Assembly (NCBI GenBank): GCA_902702965.1
Contig: CACRXP010000009.1
Location: 946,584 to 1,010,583, forward strand
Direction of reading: 5' to 3'
DNA: 64,000 nt
Origin: Spirometra erinaceieuropaei
Lineage: Eukaryota; Platyhelminthes; Cestoda; Diphyllobothriidea; Diphyllobothriidae
Shown piece after piece: positions 42,801-43,933 of this stretch (within the stretch, counting starts at the first letter, position 1; the number at the start of each line of letters is the position of its first letter). Position numbers and translations under genes: made by a program. The notes beneath the pieces are model-generated. The model saw only the letters and a list, made by a program, of their open reading frames with translations, had not been told where the DNA came from and searched no databases.

Positions 42801-43933
42801 TCTACTCCAAGTTCGCAGTTAATTTCTAAGGAAACTAAAAAGAAACAATTTCCAAATTGGAGTATCTTCCAGAAAACAGACAGGCAATTCTGGTGGAGCC
42901 AGTGACGAGTCGAACTCCTCGCAACTCTCTCATGCAGCTGCGGAATATCGGCGAAACACCCGTGTGTGGAGTTTTGGCTACTACCCGTGTCATTAGTATG
43001 AAATCCCCTTACACTAGGAATCGTTTGTGCTTTCAGTGGCTTGGAGAACGTTGGGAAGTAAGGAACTCACGAAAATCTGAAAACGTCTCCAGAAATATTT
43101 TGGTAGAACATGGGGATGGGAAGTTCTCGGAATACAGGTGGCCTTGCTTAGGACAAGGTTAGGTGTAGAGTTAAAGCCAGGGTTAAAGAAAGGTTCGCTC
43201 AGGTGTTAGGGTTAAGACACGGGAATAGGCGTCCCTTGTGGAGTTTGGCACAAGGCCACCTCTGTCGCCGGGAGGGGTTCTTCTTCCCGTGTCCGCCGTT
43301 CTTTTTTCTTTCCTCTGCACACTCCATATTTTCCAAAGTTCGCCTTCAGAAACATTTCAACCAATGAGATTGCGGGCCTCGTCATGTGCAGGTTACGGTG
43401 ATCGCCCTCCTGCCTACAGTACGCTTGTCTTGTAATCTCCACAGAAACCCATCCGTAGCTTGGAAGGCCACCAACTGACTGTAAAACTTGGTTCTCTCCT
43501 CAAGAAGAAAATTCAGACTGCAATGACTCCCTCGTAATGTGGTCTTTAGGACACTCTCACTCAGATGGGGCCCCTCGTGTGCGGAAAATGTCCCGTGTGG
43601 CGCGCGTGGACGGACTCCTGAGCTTTGTCAGCCACTGCGTCTTGACACCGGAATCAGGTGGGGGAAGGAGAGGAGGGAGCGTAGAAGATGCAGCGCAAGT
43701 CCACTGTCACTGTAAGCTACTCTGAGCGTAAGCGACCGTCCTGCACCCCACCCTGCTGTGGACACACGGTGGACATTGCCGTTCACGACGGTTTTACTGA
43801 CATGGTACTGGGCGATTTTAGTTTGGCCTCAAAAAGTGGGAGTTAAAACAGAAAGACTCATAAATTCTGGCTGATAACTCACCACTGCAGACTTCTGAAC
43901 AGGACTCGGGGTTTGGCCGTTCCGTCACCGGTG
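438..43933 (-). CDS. Large lipid transfer protein gene (apolipophorin/apoB/vitellogenin family), partial, 16 exons in window
   Basis: Members of this family are secreted scaffolds that load and carry lipid in circulating lipoprotein or yolk. I assembled minus-strand exons at 43883-43933, 40180-40343, 36438-36671, 34460-34618, 28925-29129, 27524-27755, 25860-26010, 23969-24148, 22238-22396, 19865-20005, 19543-19722, 19090-19323, 14840-15099, 11086-11179, 6051-6417 and 438-538. All have AG acceptors, GT donors and matching phases, giving about 970 codons without a stop. Family hallmarks appear in order: a Cys-rich start, EDISGRC, QTC...AECSEN, GTQTALNHLKNVI, EVRIHAYLSW, VKSFVTSHL and a Leu-Pro-x-x-x-G-Leu segment. 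Order and spacing resemble apoB/apolipophorin more than microsomal triglyceride transfer protein. The signal-peptide exon and the C-terminal part lie outside the identified exons. Introns run from 142 bp to about 5.5 kb and hold most repeats of the window. Confidence 0.88.
831..930. repeat. Degenerate telomere-like array
   Basis: A run of imperfect CCTAA/CTTAAC words (CTAACCTTAATCCTAATC, then CAACCCTCAACC) resembling the C-rich strand of an AACCCT repeat. It is short and heavily mutated. Confidence 0.5.
1609..2601. mobile_element. Palindromic MITE/foldback element, complete copy 1
   Basis: The left end CAGTAGGTGGGCTAACTAAT is mirrored by the right end ATGAGTTAGGCCACCTACTG. The two halves, about 400 bp or more each, are imperfect reverse complements throughout (for example CTCATTCGGCGGAAAATTAC near 1900 against its complement near 2290). 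A short unpaired centre lies near 2050-2150. TA follows the right end. There is no transposase frame, so this is a non-autonomous DNA element, most likely of Tc1/mariner type (CAGT ends, TA target). Confidence 0.85.
3350..3545 (+). repeat. Interspersed repeat family B, fragment
   Basis: Shares with other copies (12.3, 25.3, 26.7, 35.7, 43.5 and 59.7 kb) the run 'gtggtccctatgacaccc', 'gtcagccagtg', and a GAGAG-rich stretch. No coding potential. Class unknown. Confidence 0.45.
3560..4560 (+). pseudogene. Penelope-like element remnant, lineage 1: linker, GIY-YIG domain and 3' tail
   Basis: The start (GTGTAAGGACGCTCTATCGG) corresponds to the C-terminal RT/linker of the better copy at 15.9 kb. 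A linker with an RKR-type basic stretch follows, then the GIY-YIG region: a decayed 'GVVYRI' and NYVGET at about 3925. Several frameshifts and an in-frame stop (EPLE-stop-WFTGP near 4110) inactivate it. The tail from 4415 to 4560 contains the ribozyme-like core described separately. Confidence 0.8.
4462..4520 (+). ncRNA. Hammerhead-like motif in PLE tail, C3 mutated
   Basis: The core reads TTGATGA (4474-4480), GGGTTC...GAACCC (a 6-bp fully paired stem II), GAAAC then GTC (4505-4507). The stem II pair is G-C here where other copies have G-U, which is a compensatory difference. C3 of CUGAUGA is U, so this copy is probably inactive. Confidence 0.5.
4855..5283 (+). pseudogene. Penelope-like element, lineage 2: GIY-YIG domain to C-terminus
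   Basis: An intact 142-codon frame contains CIYSFTCSCGAGDIGRTSR (GIY-YIG type: I-Y-x-F ... D-I-G-R), then RLEKRIREHMPAW, HLIDTNHQAD and a C-terminal NPALC...VCLPW. The related copy at 6.75-7.22 kb ends with the same K-P-E-L-C ... L-P-W. The catalytic Tyr of the YIG half is Asp here (DIG), and the RT part is missing. A 5'-truncated copy. Confidence 0.7.
5290..6040. other. Intron sequence, nothing recognised
   Basis: AT-rich sequence without a repeat family or open frame that I can identify. It lies within the intron between LLTP exons p and q. Confidence 0.4.
6051..6417 (-). CDS. LLTP exon p: long beta-strand exon with Cys pair
   Basis: 367 nt, phase 0 to 1, acceptor GCGCTCAATCCAG, donor CGCG|GTAAGT. 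An open frame of 122 codons fills the whole interval. It contains VVSKRCNALFDLCPGFSLEV, comparable in position to the 'C-k-x-x-f-P-G-l-x-y-C' pair of apoB. Amphipathic strands follow (NYIELRCGHP, RSRFPWDIEYGFR). A frame on the plus strand is also open here, but only the minus frame is bounded by consensus splice sites in compatible phase. Confidence 0.6.
6747..7223 (+). pseudogene. Penelope-like element, lineage 2: GIY-YIG remnant
   Basis: The frame from 6747 holds CLYEFTCTCGCKYIGRTQRQ, a well preserved GIY-YIG motif pair. After a frameshift and deletion near 7000 another frame carries the element's C-terminus (RREKPELCKQLDHVINLQLPW, here given in pieces: RREKPELCKQ, INLQLPW) and a stop at 7221-7223. 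Together with the copy at 4.9 kb it defines a second PLE lineage in this window. Confidence 0.75.
7224..8300. other. Intron sequence, nothing recognised
   Basis: No supported gene or repeat. The stretch lies inside the intron between LLTP exons o and p. Confidence 0.35.
8380..8965. mobile_element. Palindromic MITE, diverged partial copy 2
   Basis: Shares ordered blocks with copy 1: the 'ctgaaatg...gataaggaagg' block, 'gtttttgatgctctcgtgg', 'cttgcattttgagt' and 'actcatgaaatgg'. Both ends are eroded. Confidence 0.5.
9262..9535. repeat. Degenerate telomere-like array
   Basis: About 270 bp of imperfect (A)ACCCT(A) words: CTAACCCCTTAAAACAACCC, CTAACCATAACCTTTACCC, TTAACCCTAGCCTTAAC. It resembles an old interstitial block of the TTAGGG-type repeat on its C-rich strand. 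It is followed by the palindrome-like words AAGGCTACCTTGGAGG and CCTTACCATAAGG. Confidence 0.75.
9540..10990. other. Intron sequence, nothing recognised
   Basis: Short open frames on both strands (for example 9797-10003 plus) lack splice context or family motifs. No repeat family was recognised. Confidence 0.3.
11086..11179 (-). CDS. LLTP exon o: short beta-sheet exon
   Basis: 94 nt, phase 2 to 0 with donor GTG|GTAACA. The acceptor (TCTGTCGCTGCAG) is strong, and the phase-2 join restores an Arg codon (INA-R-LGIYALRNWRTPIY). The frame remains open to 11008, so the donor could instead be CAA|GTCATA about 36 bp further. Assignment rests on splice signals and phase and on position after exon n; the sequence itself is poorly conserved in the family. 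Confidence 0.6.
11470..12335 (-). pseudogene. Penelope-like element, lineage 3: linker, GIY-YIG and tail
   Basis: Minus frame 12332-11952 encodes a basic linker (NKRRVKRRRSREEQPEVWR), an 'RAGIAYRRQATIRRRLMQ' segment, then VVYQMHCNNGYCNYVGETGR with LQTRLHEHKQ: a near-complete GIY-YIG N-terminal half with the conserved Arg. It continues to LAAHIGETGHSFDF and then stops, so the C-terminal Glu/Asn part is lost. The remaining 11.47-11.95 kb matches the tail at 53.4-53.8 kb ('gttgatggagttggcatctga'). Confidence 0.8.
11518..11566 (-). ncRNA. Hammerhead-like motif in lineage 3 PLE tail
   Basis: On the minus strand: GCT, TTGATAA (11562-11556), a strong stem II GGAGAGC/GCTCTTC, GAAA (11533-11530), CGTC, AGC. 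The stem I strands GCT and AGC pair. The core deviates from CUGAUGA at two places, so this copy is probably dead. Layout is the same as in the lineage 1 tails. Confidence 0.45.
12320..12560 (+). repeat. Interspersed repeat family B
   Basis: Shares 'gcctaggtgtgggtccg', 'gccagacacctg', 'gtctcgacactggg', the GGAGGAGAGAGTG run, 'actacaaactaattcacg' and 'ggacatcatcagacacgacggttga' with the copies at 25.3 and 26.7 kb. Confidence 0.7.
12915..13090 (-). mobile_element. tRNA-derived SINE (family S), diverged copy
   Basis: The tail 'ttaccgacaaggacaagg', 'ttagccgtcatcaaccagccatacccaacc' and the tRNA-like head 'gtcctaaccactggaccgcc' (complement of an A-box) occur in the same order as in the copy at 57.7 kb. 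Confidence 0.65.
13255..14071. mobile_element. Palindromic MITE, copy 3, left end lost
   Basis: Follows copy 1 from the 'ctctgtaaaaagtgattgc' block through the centre to the right end ATGAGCTAACCCACCTACTG, followed by TA. The first ~150 bp of the left arm are missing. Confidence 0.75.
14205..14800. mobile_element. PLE lineage 1 tails in inverted pair
   Basis: The left part (14205-14330) is the tail in minus orientation (GAACAAGAGCTTTATCAGCC, TCATTTGGATCCATCC). The right part (14670-14800) is the tail in plus orientation (CTAAATACTGCAACACC ... GAAACGTCAGACTAATAAAG). The middle matches degraded 3' coding sequence in minus orientation. Both ribozyme cores are eroded. Confidence 0.6.
14840..15099 (-). 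CDS. LLTP exon n: beta-sheet domain, 'LPT-x-x-G-L' segment
   Basis: 260 nt, phase 0 to 2. The acceptor is CTTCTTCTGCAG and the donor CCAG|GTTAGC. The peptide contains FVRLFGHEVFHSMDVEEDF and ISLPTVGGLSLQVAMLG. ApoB and apolipophorin have the same sequence of features: F-x-x-x-F-G-x-E-x, then L-P-T-x-x-G-L-x-L. A 4 kb intron full of PLE and MITE sequence precedes it. Confidence 0.86.
15735..16950 (+). pseudogene. Penelope-like element, lineage 1, best copy: RT C-terminus, linker, GIY-YIG, tail
   Basis: PLEs encode a reverse transcriptase fused to a GIY-YIG endonuclease. The frame ending at 15901 carries the RT palm/thumb end (FPDIQFRMQEEE ... NNKLAFLDVLLCRKD) and then a stop. The 281-codon frame 15908-16753 carries the thumb ('NHPISNKRSCVRTLYR'), a basic linker (RMRKRDKRPNR), and the endonuclease: GVVY about residue 134, NYVG about 147, RQLQTRM about 154. 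Compared with the copy at 32.2 kb, an in-frame deletion removes the C-terminal segment holding the WFTGP...N residues (VSRE joins LILRLR). A 5'-truncated, inactive copy. The tail 16770-16950 holds a ribozyme core. Confidence 0.88.
16822..16878 (+). ncRNA. Hammerhead-like motif in PLE tail
   Basis: GCTTTTAT (stem I outer strand), CTGATGA (16832-16838), stem II GGGTTC/GAATCC, then GATG in place of GAAA, CGTC (16862-16865) and ATAAAGC closing stem I. The catalytic GAAA is mutated, so the copy is probably inactive. Confidence 0.5.
17052..18024. mobile_element. Palindromic MITE, copy 4 (second subfamily)
   Basis: Begins after TA with 'cggttggtaactgatctcatgaaatg' and ends 'cgaaatcggtcaccgactg' before TA. 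Its arms match the subfamily with 'gtgaccgatctcatg' ends (copies at 24.2, 35.0 and 54.8 kb). A further partial arm follows at 18027-18260. Confidence 0.7.
18817..18921 (+). repeat. (CTA)n microsatellite
   Basis: About 33 CTA units with a few CCA or CTT interruptions. Confidence 0.95.
19090..19323 (-). CDS. LLTP exon m: start of the following open beta-sheet domain
   Basis: 234 nt, 78 codons, phase 0 to 0, acceptor CTTTTCCCAG, donor TTT|GTAAGT. The peptide contains ESTIIYGPTSPLPRHASLNV and GFGRSFNLLEFGYRSE. These match the 'i-f-x-P-x-s-x-l-P-r-x-a-x-l-n-l-t-x-x-x-f-G-x-s-x-n-l-l-E-x-G' opening of the second beta-sheet domain (DUF1943 type). The intron before it is 219 bp. Confidence 0.93.
19543..19722 (-). 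CDS. LLTP exon l: end of lipovitellin N-terminal domain
   Basis: 180 nt, 60 codons, phase 0 to 0, acceptor TCTCTTACAG, donor CAG|GTAAGC. It starts VKSFVTSHLMSIKNSQDP, matching the conserved 'V-x-S-F-V-x-S-H-l-x-x-l-x-x-S' of this family, and continues with the 'DFRRHSMYF' segment (compare D-F-R-K-F-S-x-N-Y in apoB). The intron before it is only 142 bp, the shortest in the gene. Confidence 0.94.
19865..20005 (-). CDS. LLTP exon k: 'E-V-R-I-x-A-Y' helices
   Basis: 141 nt, 47 codons, phase 0 to 0, donor CAA|GTGAGT. The key motif is EEEAEVRIHAYLSWSRC, the conserved end of the superhelix. The acceptor chosen is CTTTTGAAG at 20006-20014, giving EILKEVFMKHEEEAEV directly after exon j, which fits the family length. 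The frame stays open upstream to 20095, so a longer exon is possible but would add atypical residues. Confidence 0.88.
20375..20640 (+). mobile_element. tRNA-derived SINE (family S) with an inverted partial copy
   Basis: The right part (20479-20640, plus) has an A-box-like TGGCCTAGTGGTTAGAG, a B-box-like GGTCGCGAGTTCGAGCG, then 'tgttccacacttcggggttgg', 'gctaataagccacaaatgg' and the end 'gtctttgtcggtaat'. The left part (20375-20478) is the tail alone in opposite orientation. The two arms make a large hairpin around the tRNA-like head. Confidence 0.85.
20655..21342. mobile_element. Nested inverted-repeat element
   Basis: The left arm 20658-20755 (CTATGTCGGGAGTACGGTAT ... TAGTACTGCTTGTTTGTAGA) is repeated as reverse complement at 21240-21337. 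A third part-copy in direct orientation is at 21027-21062. Inside lies a second palindrome (21085-21225) whose arms read ATATTTGTATGTC ... and its complement. A hammerhead-bearing repeat fragment (20915-21025) sits within. No coding frame. Confidence 0.75.
20935..21012 (+). ncRNA. Hammerhead-like motif of the retrozyme-like repeat (copy R1)
   Basis: ACCCA (stem I), TTGATGA (20942-20948), stem II GACGA/ATCGGC with a further internal hairpin, GAAA (20993-20996), CACGTG (self-complementary helix III), TC (21003-21004) and TGGG pairing with CCCA. Only C3 deviates from the consensus core. The cleavage site would follow TC. Confidence 0.6.
21346..21420 (-). ncRNA. Hammerhead-like motif of the retrozyme-like repeat (copy R2)
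   Basis: Minus strand: ACCCA, CTGAGGA (21414-21408, fits CUGANGA), stem II GTCGA/GTCGGC, AAAA for GAAA, then GACGTG, TT and TGG pairing back to CCA. It is inverted relative to copy R1 420 bp away. Confidence 0.5.
21710..22118. mobile_element. Palindromic MITE, copy 5, right half
   Basis: Starts near the element centre ('aaatgtgtggttttccgtacgc') and runs to the right end GAGTTAGCCCACCTACTG at 22118. Confidence 0.7.
22238..22396 (-). CDS. LLTP exon j: helical repeats
   Basis: 159 nt, 53 codons, phase 0 to 0. The acceptor is CTCGTCTAG and the donor AAC|GTAAGT. The peptide contains VISTLRAIGNSGRV and PDIFVRSAAAEAFRKFPCDE. 'L-x-A-x-G-N-x-G' followed by 'x-x-V-R-x-A-A-x-x-A-h-R' is the textbook HEAT-like signature of vitellogenin/apoB proteins. 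Confidence 0.93.
23108..23420. repeat. Degenerate telomere-like array
   Basis: About 310 bp of imperfect CCTAA/ACCCT words (AACCTTAACCCCAACCCC, CTAACCCTAATCCCAATCC, AACCCTAGCTTTAACCC). Confidence 0.7.
23969..24148 (-). CDS. LLTP exon i: helical repeats with Cys pair
   Basis: 180 nt, 60 codons, phase 0 to 0. The acceptor is TTTCCTACAG and the donor GAG|GTAGGC. The peptide starts KVLHSTDVKSLALVISTLVD and contains RYCQSHPRCL and GHDCSTNF. 'Y-C ... C' followed by a helix and a further Cys is typical of the HEAT-like part of these proteins. A MITE copy lies about 60 bp upstream in the intron. Confidence 0.9.
24214..24874. mobile_element. Palindromic MITE, copy 6 (second subfamily), cut by gap
   Basis: Begins after TA with CAGTGAGTGACCGATCTC. 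The left arm and centre are present. The right arm runs into the run of N. Confidence 0.75.
24875..25051. other. Assembly gap (177 N)
   Basis: The flanks are 'cttggtgttg' on the left and a GTGGGAGTG/GGTGGGAGTGGTGG stretch on the right. The gap probably covers a GTG/GGT trinucleotide repeat similar to that at 28.7 kb. The MITE to the left loses its right arm here. Confidence 0.95.
25290..25560 (+). repeat. Interspersed repeat family B
   Basis: Contains 'gaggtggccatcctagcattt', 'ccaggtcgtgtgctagg', 'tgtccgccactgcgtccg', 'accctgtcttgcca' and 'actacaaactaatttgcgcacaag', in the same order as in other copies. Confidence 0.7.
25860..26010 (-). CDS. LLTP exon h: 'D-A-x-x-x-x-G-T' helices
   Basis: 151 nt, phase 2 to 0. 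The acceptor is CTCACCTAG and the donor AGG|GTAAGA. The peptide reads DLLSEAVYSAGTQTALNHLK then NVIKEGRLSTPILQLSMLP. This matches the strongly conserved family segment in which a helix is followed by Gly-Thr and a helix ending in 'x-x-I-x-x-x-x-l'. It is one of the best diagnostic segments of this gene. Confidence 0.93.
26216..26226 (+). repeat. Poly-G run
   Basis: Eleven consecutive G. Similar short G runs are at 23547-23555 and 53609-53618. Confidence 0.9.
26640..26905 (+). repeat. Interspersed repeat family B
   Basis: The clearest copy: 'cgcctaggtgcggctccgac', 'gactctgtcttgacaccggg', 'aggaggagagagtgtggtag', 'ctgcgcaagtctaccatcac', 'gcacacggtggacatcgtcg' and 'cgacggtcgaactg'. Confidence 0.75.
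27524..27755 (-). CDS. LLTP exon g: start of the helical domain
   Basis: 232 nt, phase 1 to 2. The acceptor is TTATTTCTAG and the donor AA|GTGAGC. The peptide is helix-rich: KAADLVEASQTLAAVLV followed by FAKLIRLIRRMEPDQLEELY. In the family this is where the alpha-helical superhelix begins ('... L-x-x-L-x-x-L-x-x-L-x-x-x-x-L'). Phases fit both neighbours: the split Gly codon with exon f and the split Lys codon with exon h. Confidence 0.9.
28660..28790 (+). repeat. (GTG)n/(GGT)n microsatellite
   Basis: About 36 GGT units preceded by GAT/GATGATG. It produces artificial poly-Val, poly-Pro and poly-Thr frames on both strands that should not be taken as genes. Confidence 0.95.
28925..29129 (-). 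CDS. LLTP exon f: 'Q-T-C ... C-x-E' strands
   Basis: 205 nt, phase 0 to 1. The acceptor is GACCTTTTAG and the donor AGTG|GTAAGG. The peptide contains GAQTCTITLPAGGTV and HAECSENMTVSG, the second conserved Cys pair of the domain, then short beta-strands rich in Thr, Ser and Val. Three Asn-x-Ser/Thr sites are visible (NMT, NLT, NTV is not one; NSM is not one), of which NMT and NLT are the clear sequons. The preceding intron is 5.3 kb and holds two PLE fragments. Confidence 0.9.
29590..29922. mobile_element. Palindromic MITE, copy 7, right half
   Basis: Runs from 'ggaagaagacgtaac' and 'ccaaatgagcagaagagtga' to the right end GAGTTAGCCCACCTACTA. Confidence 0.7.
30018..30155. repeat. Degenerate telomere-like array, G-rich strand
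   Basis: CTAGGGTTAGGTATTTGG, GGTTTAGGGTCGG, CAGGGTTAGAAAG and AAGTTTAGGGCTGGGG. Opposite orientation to the arrays at 9.3 and 23.1 kb. Confidence 0.6.
30557..30742 (+). repeat. Tandem duplication, about 92-bp unit
   Basis: 'ccctcaaactggtgccttccg' at 30557 recurs as 'ccctcaaactggtgattcccg' at 30650. Both are followed by 'tcttctcc', then 'gctcacagactacacaca' and 'gctcatatgctgcacaca' respectively. Confidence 0.65.
30985..31470 (+). repeat. Direct repeat pair, about 70 bp, 405 bp apart
   Basis: 'ggtgaggtttggtcccgcagcccccctccgagtgataccacatggttagc' (30985-31037) and 'ggcgaggtttgatcctgcagccccacctgagtgacaccacagggttagc' (31393-31443), followed by 'gaagatattttac' and 'taaaatattttag'. Given in full only by position; the paired words are GCAGCCCC and ACCACA-GGTTAGC. 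The 350 bp between is not recognised. Confidence 0.55.
31735..32870 (-). pseudogene. Penelope-like element, lineage 1: RT C-terminus, linker, GIY-YIG, tail
   Basis: Minus strand from 32870: IQLAFLDVLVCCKD (RT end), NHPSSHKRSCVRTLYR, linker, GVVYRIWCSCGQSNYVGETG with HLRTRMAEH, and, after a frameshift near 32195, SREPLESWFTGPLSINKCDE, the C-terminal endonuclease segment that the 16 kb copy lacks. The 3' end matches that copy (MIPDEGGSHEYS), then the tail to 31735. At least two frameshifts disable it. It lies in the 5.3 kb intron between LLTP exons e and f, in the same orientation as the gene. Confidence 0.88.
31764..31820 (-). ncRNA. Hammerhead ribozyme core in PLE tail, best preserved
   Basis: Minus strand in order: GCTTTTAT (stem I outer), CT, CTGATGA (31810-31804), T, stem II GGGTTC/GAATCC, GAAA (31783-31780 region), CGTC (cleavage expected after GTC, 31779-31777), AGG pairing with the CT-side of stem I, an internal loop, ATAAAGC (31770-31764). 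All catalytic core bases are canonical except one extra T before stem II. ACGT is self-complementary and could form helix III between two copies, as in dimeric hammerheads. Known family: PLEs are reported to carry hammerheads in their terminal repeats. Confidence 0.72.
33455..34014 (+). pseudogene. Penelope-like element remnant (RT C-terminus and GIY-YIG)
   Basis: VAHKRSCARMRFKRIKTHRS, NPEKLLEIRYLYDQFLRNGY is the thumb/linker start in other copies' positions (NKRSCVRTLYRR, then P-E). A second frame gives SLNCPCNYTGQTERLFG, a GIY-YIG half of the 'CPCNYTGQTGR' lineage 4 type, then loses the frame. 5' truncated and frameshifted. Confidence 0.65.
34460..34618 (-). CDS. LLTP exon e: 'E-x-D-x-x-G-x-C' segment
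   Basis: 159 nt, 53 codons, phase 0 to 0. The acceptor is CTTGAATTGCAG and the donor CAG|GTAAGG. It begins EDISGRCLTRY and includes RRVKSTAGCANKYSR. These match the conserved '(E)-D-v-x-G-x-C-x-T-x-Y ... i-x-K-x-x-d-l-x-x-C' stretch of vitellogenin/apoB N-terminal domains, where the two cysteines are usually disulphide-bonded. The join with exon d (LVIE-EDISGRC) is seamless. Confidence 0.92.
34915..35567. mobile_element. Palindromic MITE, copy 8 (second subfamily), right two thirds
   Basis: Ends 'gcgatcggtcacccactg' followed by TA. The internal blocks 'accctgtcgttaagcataaaatg' and 'tcgaaaatcaatgcgagaaatgc' match other copies. Confidence 0.7.
35650..36015 (+). repeat. Interspersed repeat family B, diverged
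   Basis: Contains 'tgggtccgtttgg', 'ccaaccactgcgcctgc', 'ggagagcgtgcgatagatgctgcg', 'acaaacgagttcacgcacag' and 'acacagtggaggtcatagc', in family order. Confidence 0.5.
36438..36671 (-). CDS. LLTP exon d: barrel strands and 'NG-V' segment
   Basis: 234 nt, 78 codons, phase 0 to 0. The acceptor is CAATCCTTCAG and the donor GAG|GTAACG. The peptide starts LKDITVTETDASGSELL, contains ILRFAYDNGAVTAL and ends MNSFQLPSLVIE. In family members this position holds the 'F-x-F-x-x-x-x-G-x-V ... N-I-K-R-G-I' segment. Here that last motif reads NVKVAILSHIQ, so the usual KRG is not kept. Confidence 0.88.
36828..37135. mobile_element. PLE lineage 1 tails, inverted pair
   Basis: 36828-37000 is the tail in minus orientation (ACACGATCGCTGGGACAGGA ... 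GGGGCTGCAGTATTTATAGG ... GAATATTCACGG). It is joined at about 37020 to a plus-oriented tail (GATGATGGGTTTGAGC ... CGATCGTGTCTCCCTC). No coding part remains between them. Confidence 0.8.
36857..36913 (-). ncRNA. Hammerhead-like core in PLE tail
   Basis: Minus strand: GCTTTTGTAT, CTGATGA (36903-36897), stem II GGGTTC/GAATCC, GAAA, TGTC, AGGCTC, ATAAAGC. The core is canonical. Helix III is TGTC instead of CGTC, which weakens the C-G pair. Confidence 0.6.
37301..37585 (-). CDS. Candidate extra LLTP exon (95 codons), optional
   Basis: The open frame begins after a good acceptor (AACTCTCCAG) with ITSTECFTVEDSMVDIHG and could end at CAG|GTTTCC. Both ends are phase 0, so it could be inserted between exons b and d without breaking the frame. 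However, joining b directly to d already gives the normal family spacing between the first conserved Cys and the end of the barrel, and the proposed donor is weak. It may be a lineage-specific insertion, an alternative exon, or chance. RNA reads spanning 40180 to 36671 would decide. Confidence 0.3.
37960..38110 (-). mobile_element. tRNA-derived SINE (family S), diverged
   Basis: Tail 'taccaacaaagacgaggg', 'tttctggtttagtagccctcgtcag', and a head remnant 'tggattctttggtcattgagtcc', 'accactgagccatg'. Confidence 0.55.
38155..38575. mobile_element. PLE lineage 1 tails, inverted pair with residual 3' coding part
   Basis: The minus tail (GCGATCGCTGGAACAAGGGC ... CCGCATATCTATGG), about 130 bp of 3' coding remnant in minus orientation ('gtggccggcatgcaagttgttaatgg', 'gatgattgctcggccatctgg'), then a plus tail (GATAATGGGTTCAAGTGAG ... 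CCAGCGATAGCTCC). A minus hammerhead-like core lies at 38185-38240 (CTGATGA at 38231-38225, GAAACGTA). Confidence 0.75.
38988..39973. mobile_element. Palindromic MITE, copy 9, complete
   Basis: Left end CAGGTGGGTTAACTCATGAA, right end CATGAGTTAGCCCACCTACTG at 39973 (last 20 shown by position). Arms of about 430 bp pair almost throughout. The centre is near 39500. Confidence 0.85.
40180..40343 (-). CDS. LLTP exon b: first beta-strands of lipovitellin N-terminal domain
   Basis: 164 nt, phase 1 to phase 0, 54 full codons. The acceptor is TTTTTAG and the donor CGT|GTAAGT. The peptide starts DTDLVDFGVFKSHVYSVRI and ends GTDCNYELR. This is the usual 'Y-x-V ... small insert ... A-x-I ... C-x-Y-x-L' opening of the large lipid transfer protein barrel. 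It holds one N-glycosylation sequon (NGT). Confidence 0.85.
40765..40815. repeat. Short telomere-like run
   Basis: ATCCTAACCCTCTCAACCC TC. A similar short run at 41750-41785 reads TTAACCCTCATCCCAATCC. Confidence 0.35.
41955..42360 (-). mobile_element. Retrozyme-like repeat, about 1.3 units, minus orientation
   Basis: Minus strand: 'actgatccactccaagttcg' near 42295 recurs as 'actgatctactccatgttcg' near 42005, a period of about 290 bp. One hammerhead lies between them. Other shared words are 'ggaaattaaaaggcgacaat' and 'agaaaacagacagggaacgc'. No open frame. Confidence 0.75.
42122..42200 (-). ncRNA. Hammerhead-like motif, retrozyme-like repeat (copy R3)
   Basis: Minus strand: ACCCA (42197-42193), CTGACGG (42192-42186; A9 is G), stem II GTCGC/..CGAC with internal hairpin CTGTC/GACAG, GAAA (42141-42138), CACGCGTG, TA (42129-42128), TGGG pairing with CCCA. 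Cleavage would follow TA. Confidence 0.6.
42550..42626 (+). ncRNA. Hammerhead-like motif, retrozyme-like repeat (copy R4)
   Basis: ACCCA, CTGACGA (42557-42563), stem II TCGA/TCGG with long apical part, GAAA (42607-42610), CACGCGTG (42611-42618), CA, TGGG (42621-42624). The full CUGANGA and GAAA are present. U16.1 before the cleavage site is C, so this copy is probably slow or dead. Confidence 0.6.
42895..42972 (+). ncRNA. Hammerhead-like motif, retrozyme-like repeat (copy R5)
   Basis: GAGCCA, GTGACGA (42902-42908; C3 is G), stem II GTCGA/TCGGC, GAAA (42953-42956), CACCCGTG, TG, TGGAGT. Stem II is fully paired. The core has one damaging change. Confidence 0.5.
43140..43222. repeat. Degenerate telomere-like run, G-rich strand
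   Basis: ACAAGGTTAGGTGTAGAG, CCAGGGTTAAAGAAAGG and GTGTTAGGGTTAAGAC. Confidence 0.45.
43420..43800 (+). repeat. Interspersed repeat family B
   Basis: Contains 'cagactgcaatgactccctcg', 'gtcagccactgcgtcttgac', 'accggaatcaggtggggg', 'gatgcagcgcaagtccac', 'acacacggtggacattgcc' and 'cacgacggtt'. It ends about 80 bp from LLTP exon a, in its downstream intron. Confidence 0.65.
43883..43933 (-). CDS. LLTP exon a: Cys-rich start of the N-terminal domain
   Basis: Small 51-nt exon encoding about 17 residues (APVTERPNPESCSEVCS). The acceptor reads TTTGTTTACAG and the donor G|GTGAGT. It enters and leaves in phase 1, and the split Gly codon joins exactly to the next exon to give CSEVCSG-DTDLV. Two close cysteines just before the first beta-strands are usual for this family. 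The frame stays open upstream to 44021 with a hydrophobic run (LQLVLTVLHLL), but no ATG is in that frame. A separate upstream signal-peptide exon is therefore likelier. Confidence 0.65.

Larger units (their letters stand above)
42412..43010 (+). mobile_element. Retrozyme-like repeat, tandem dimer, about 347-bp period
   Basis: 'actgatctactccaagt' starts at about 42451 and again at about 42798. 'ttaatttctaaggaaa', 'caatttctaaattggagtat', 'cagaaaacagacagg' and the ribozyme region repeat with the same offset. There is no protein frame, no tRNA-like head, and one hammerhead per unit. This is the layout described for retrozymes, which are copied through small circular RNAs using another element's reverse transcriptase. 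It is joined head-to-head with the minus-oriented copy at 41.96-42.36 kb. Confidence 0.72.
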
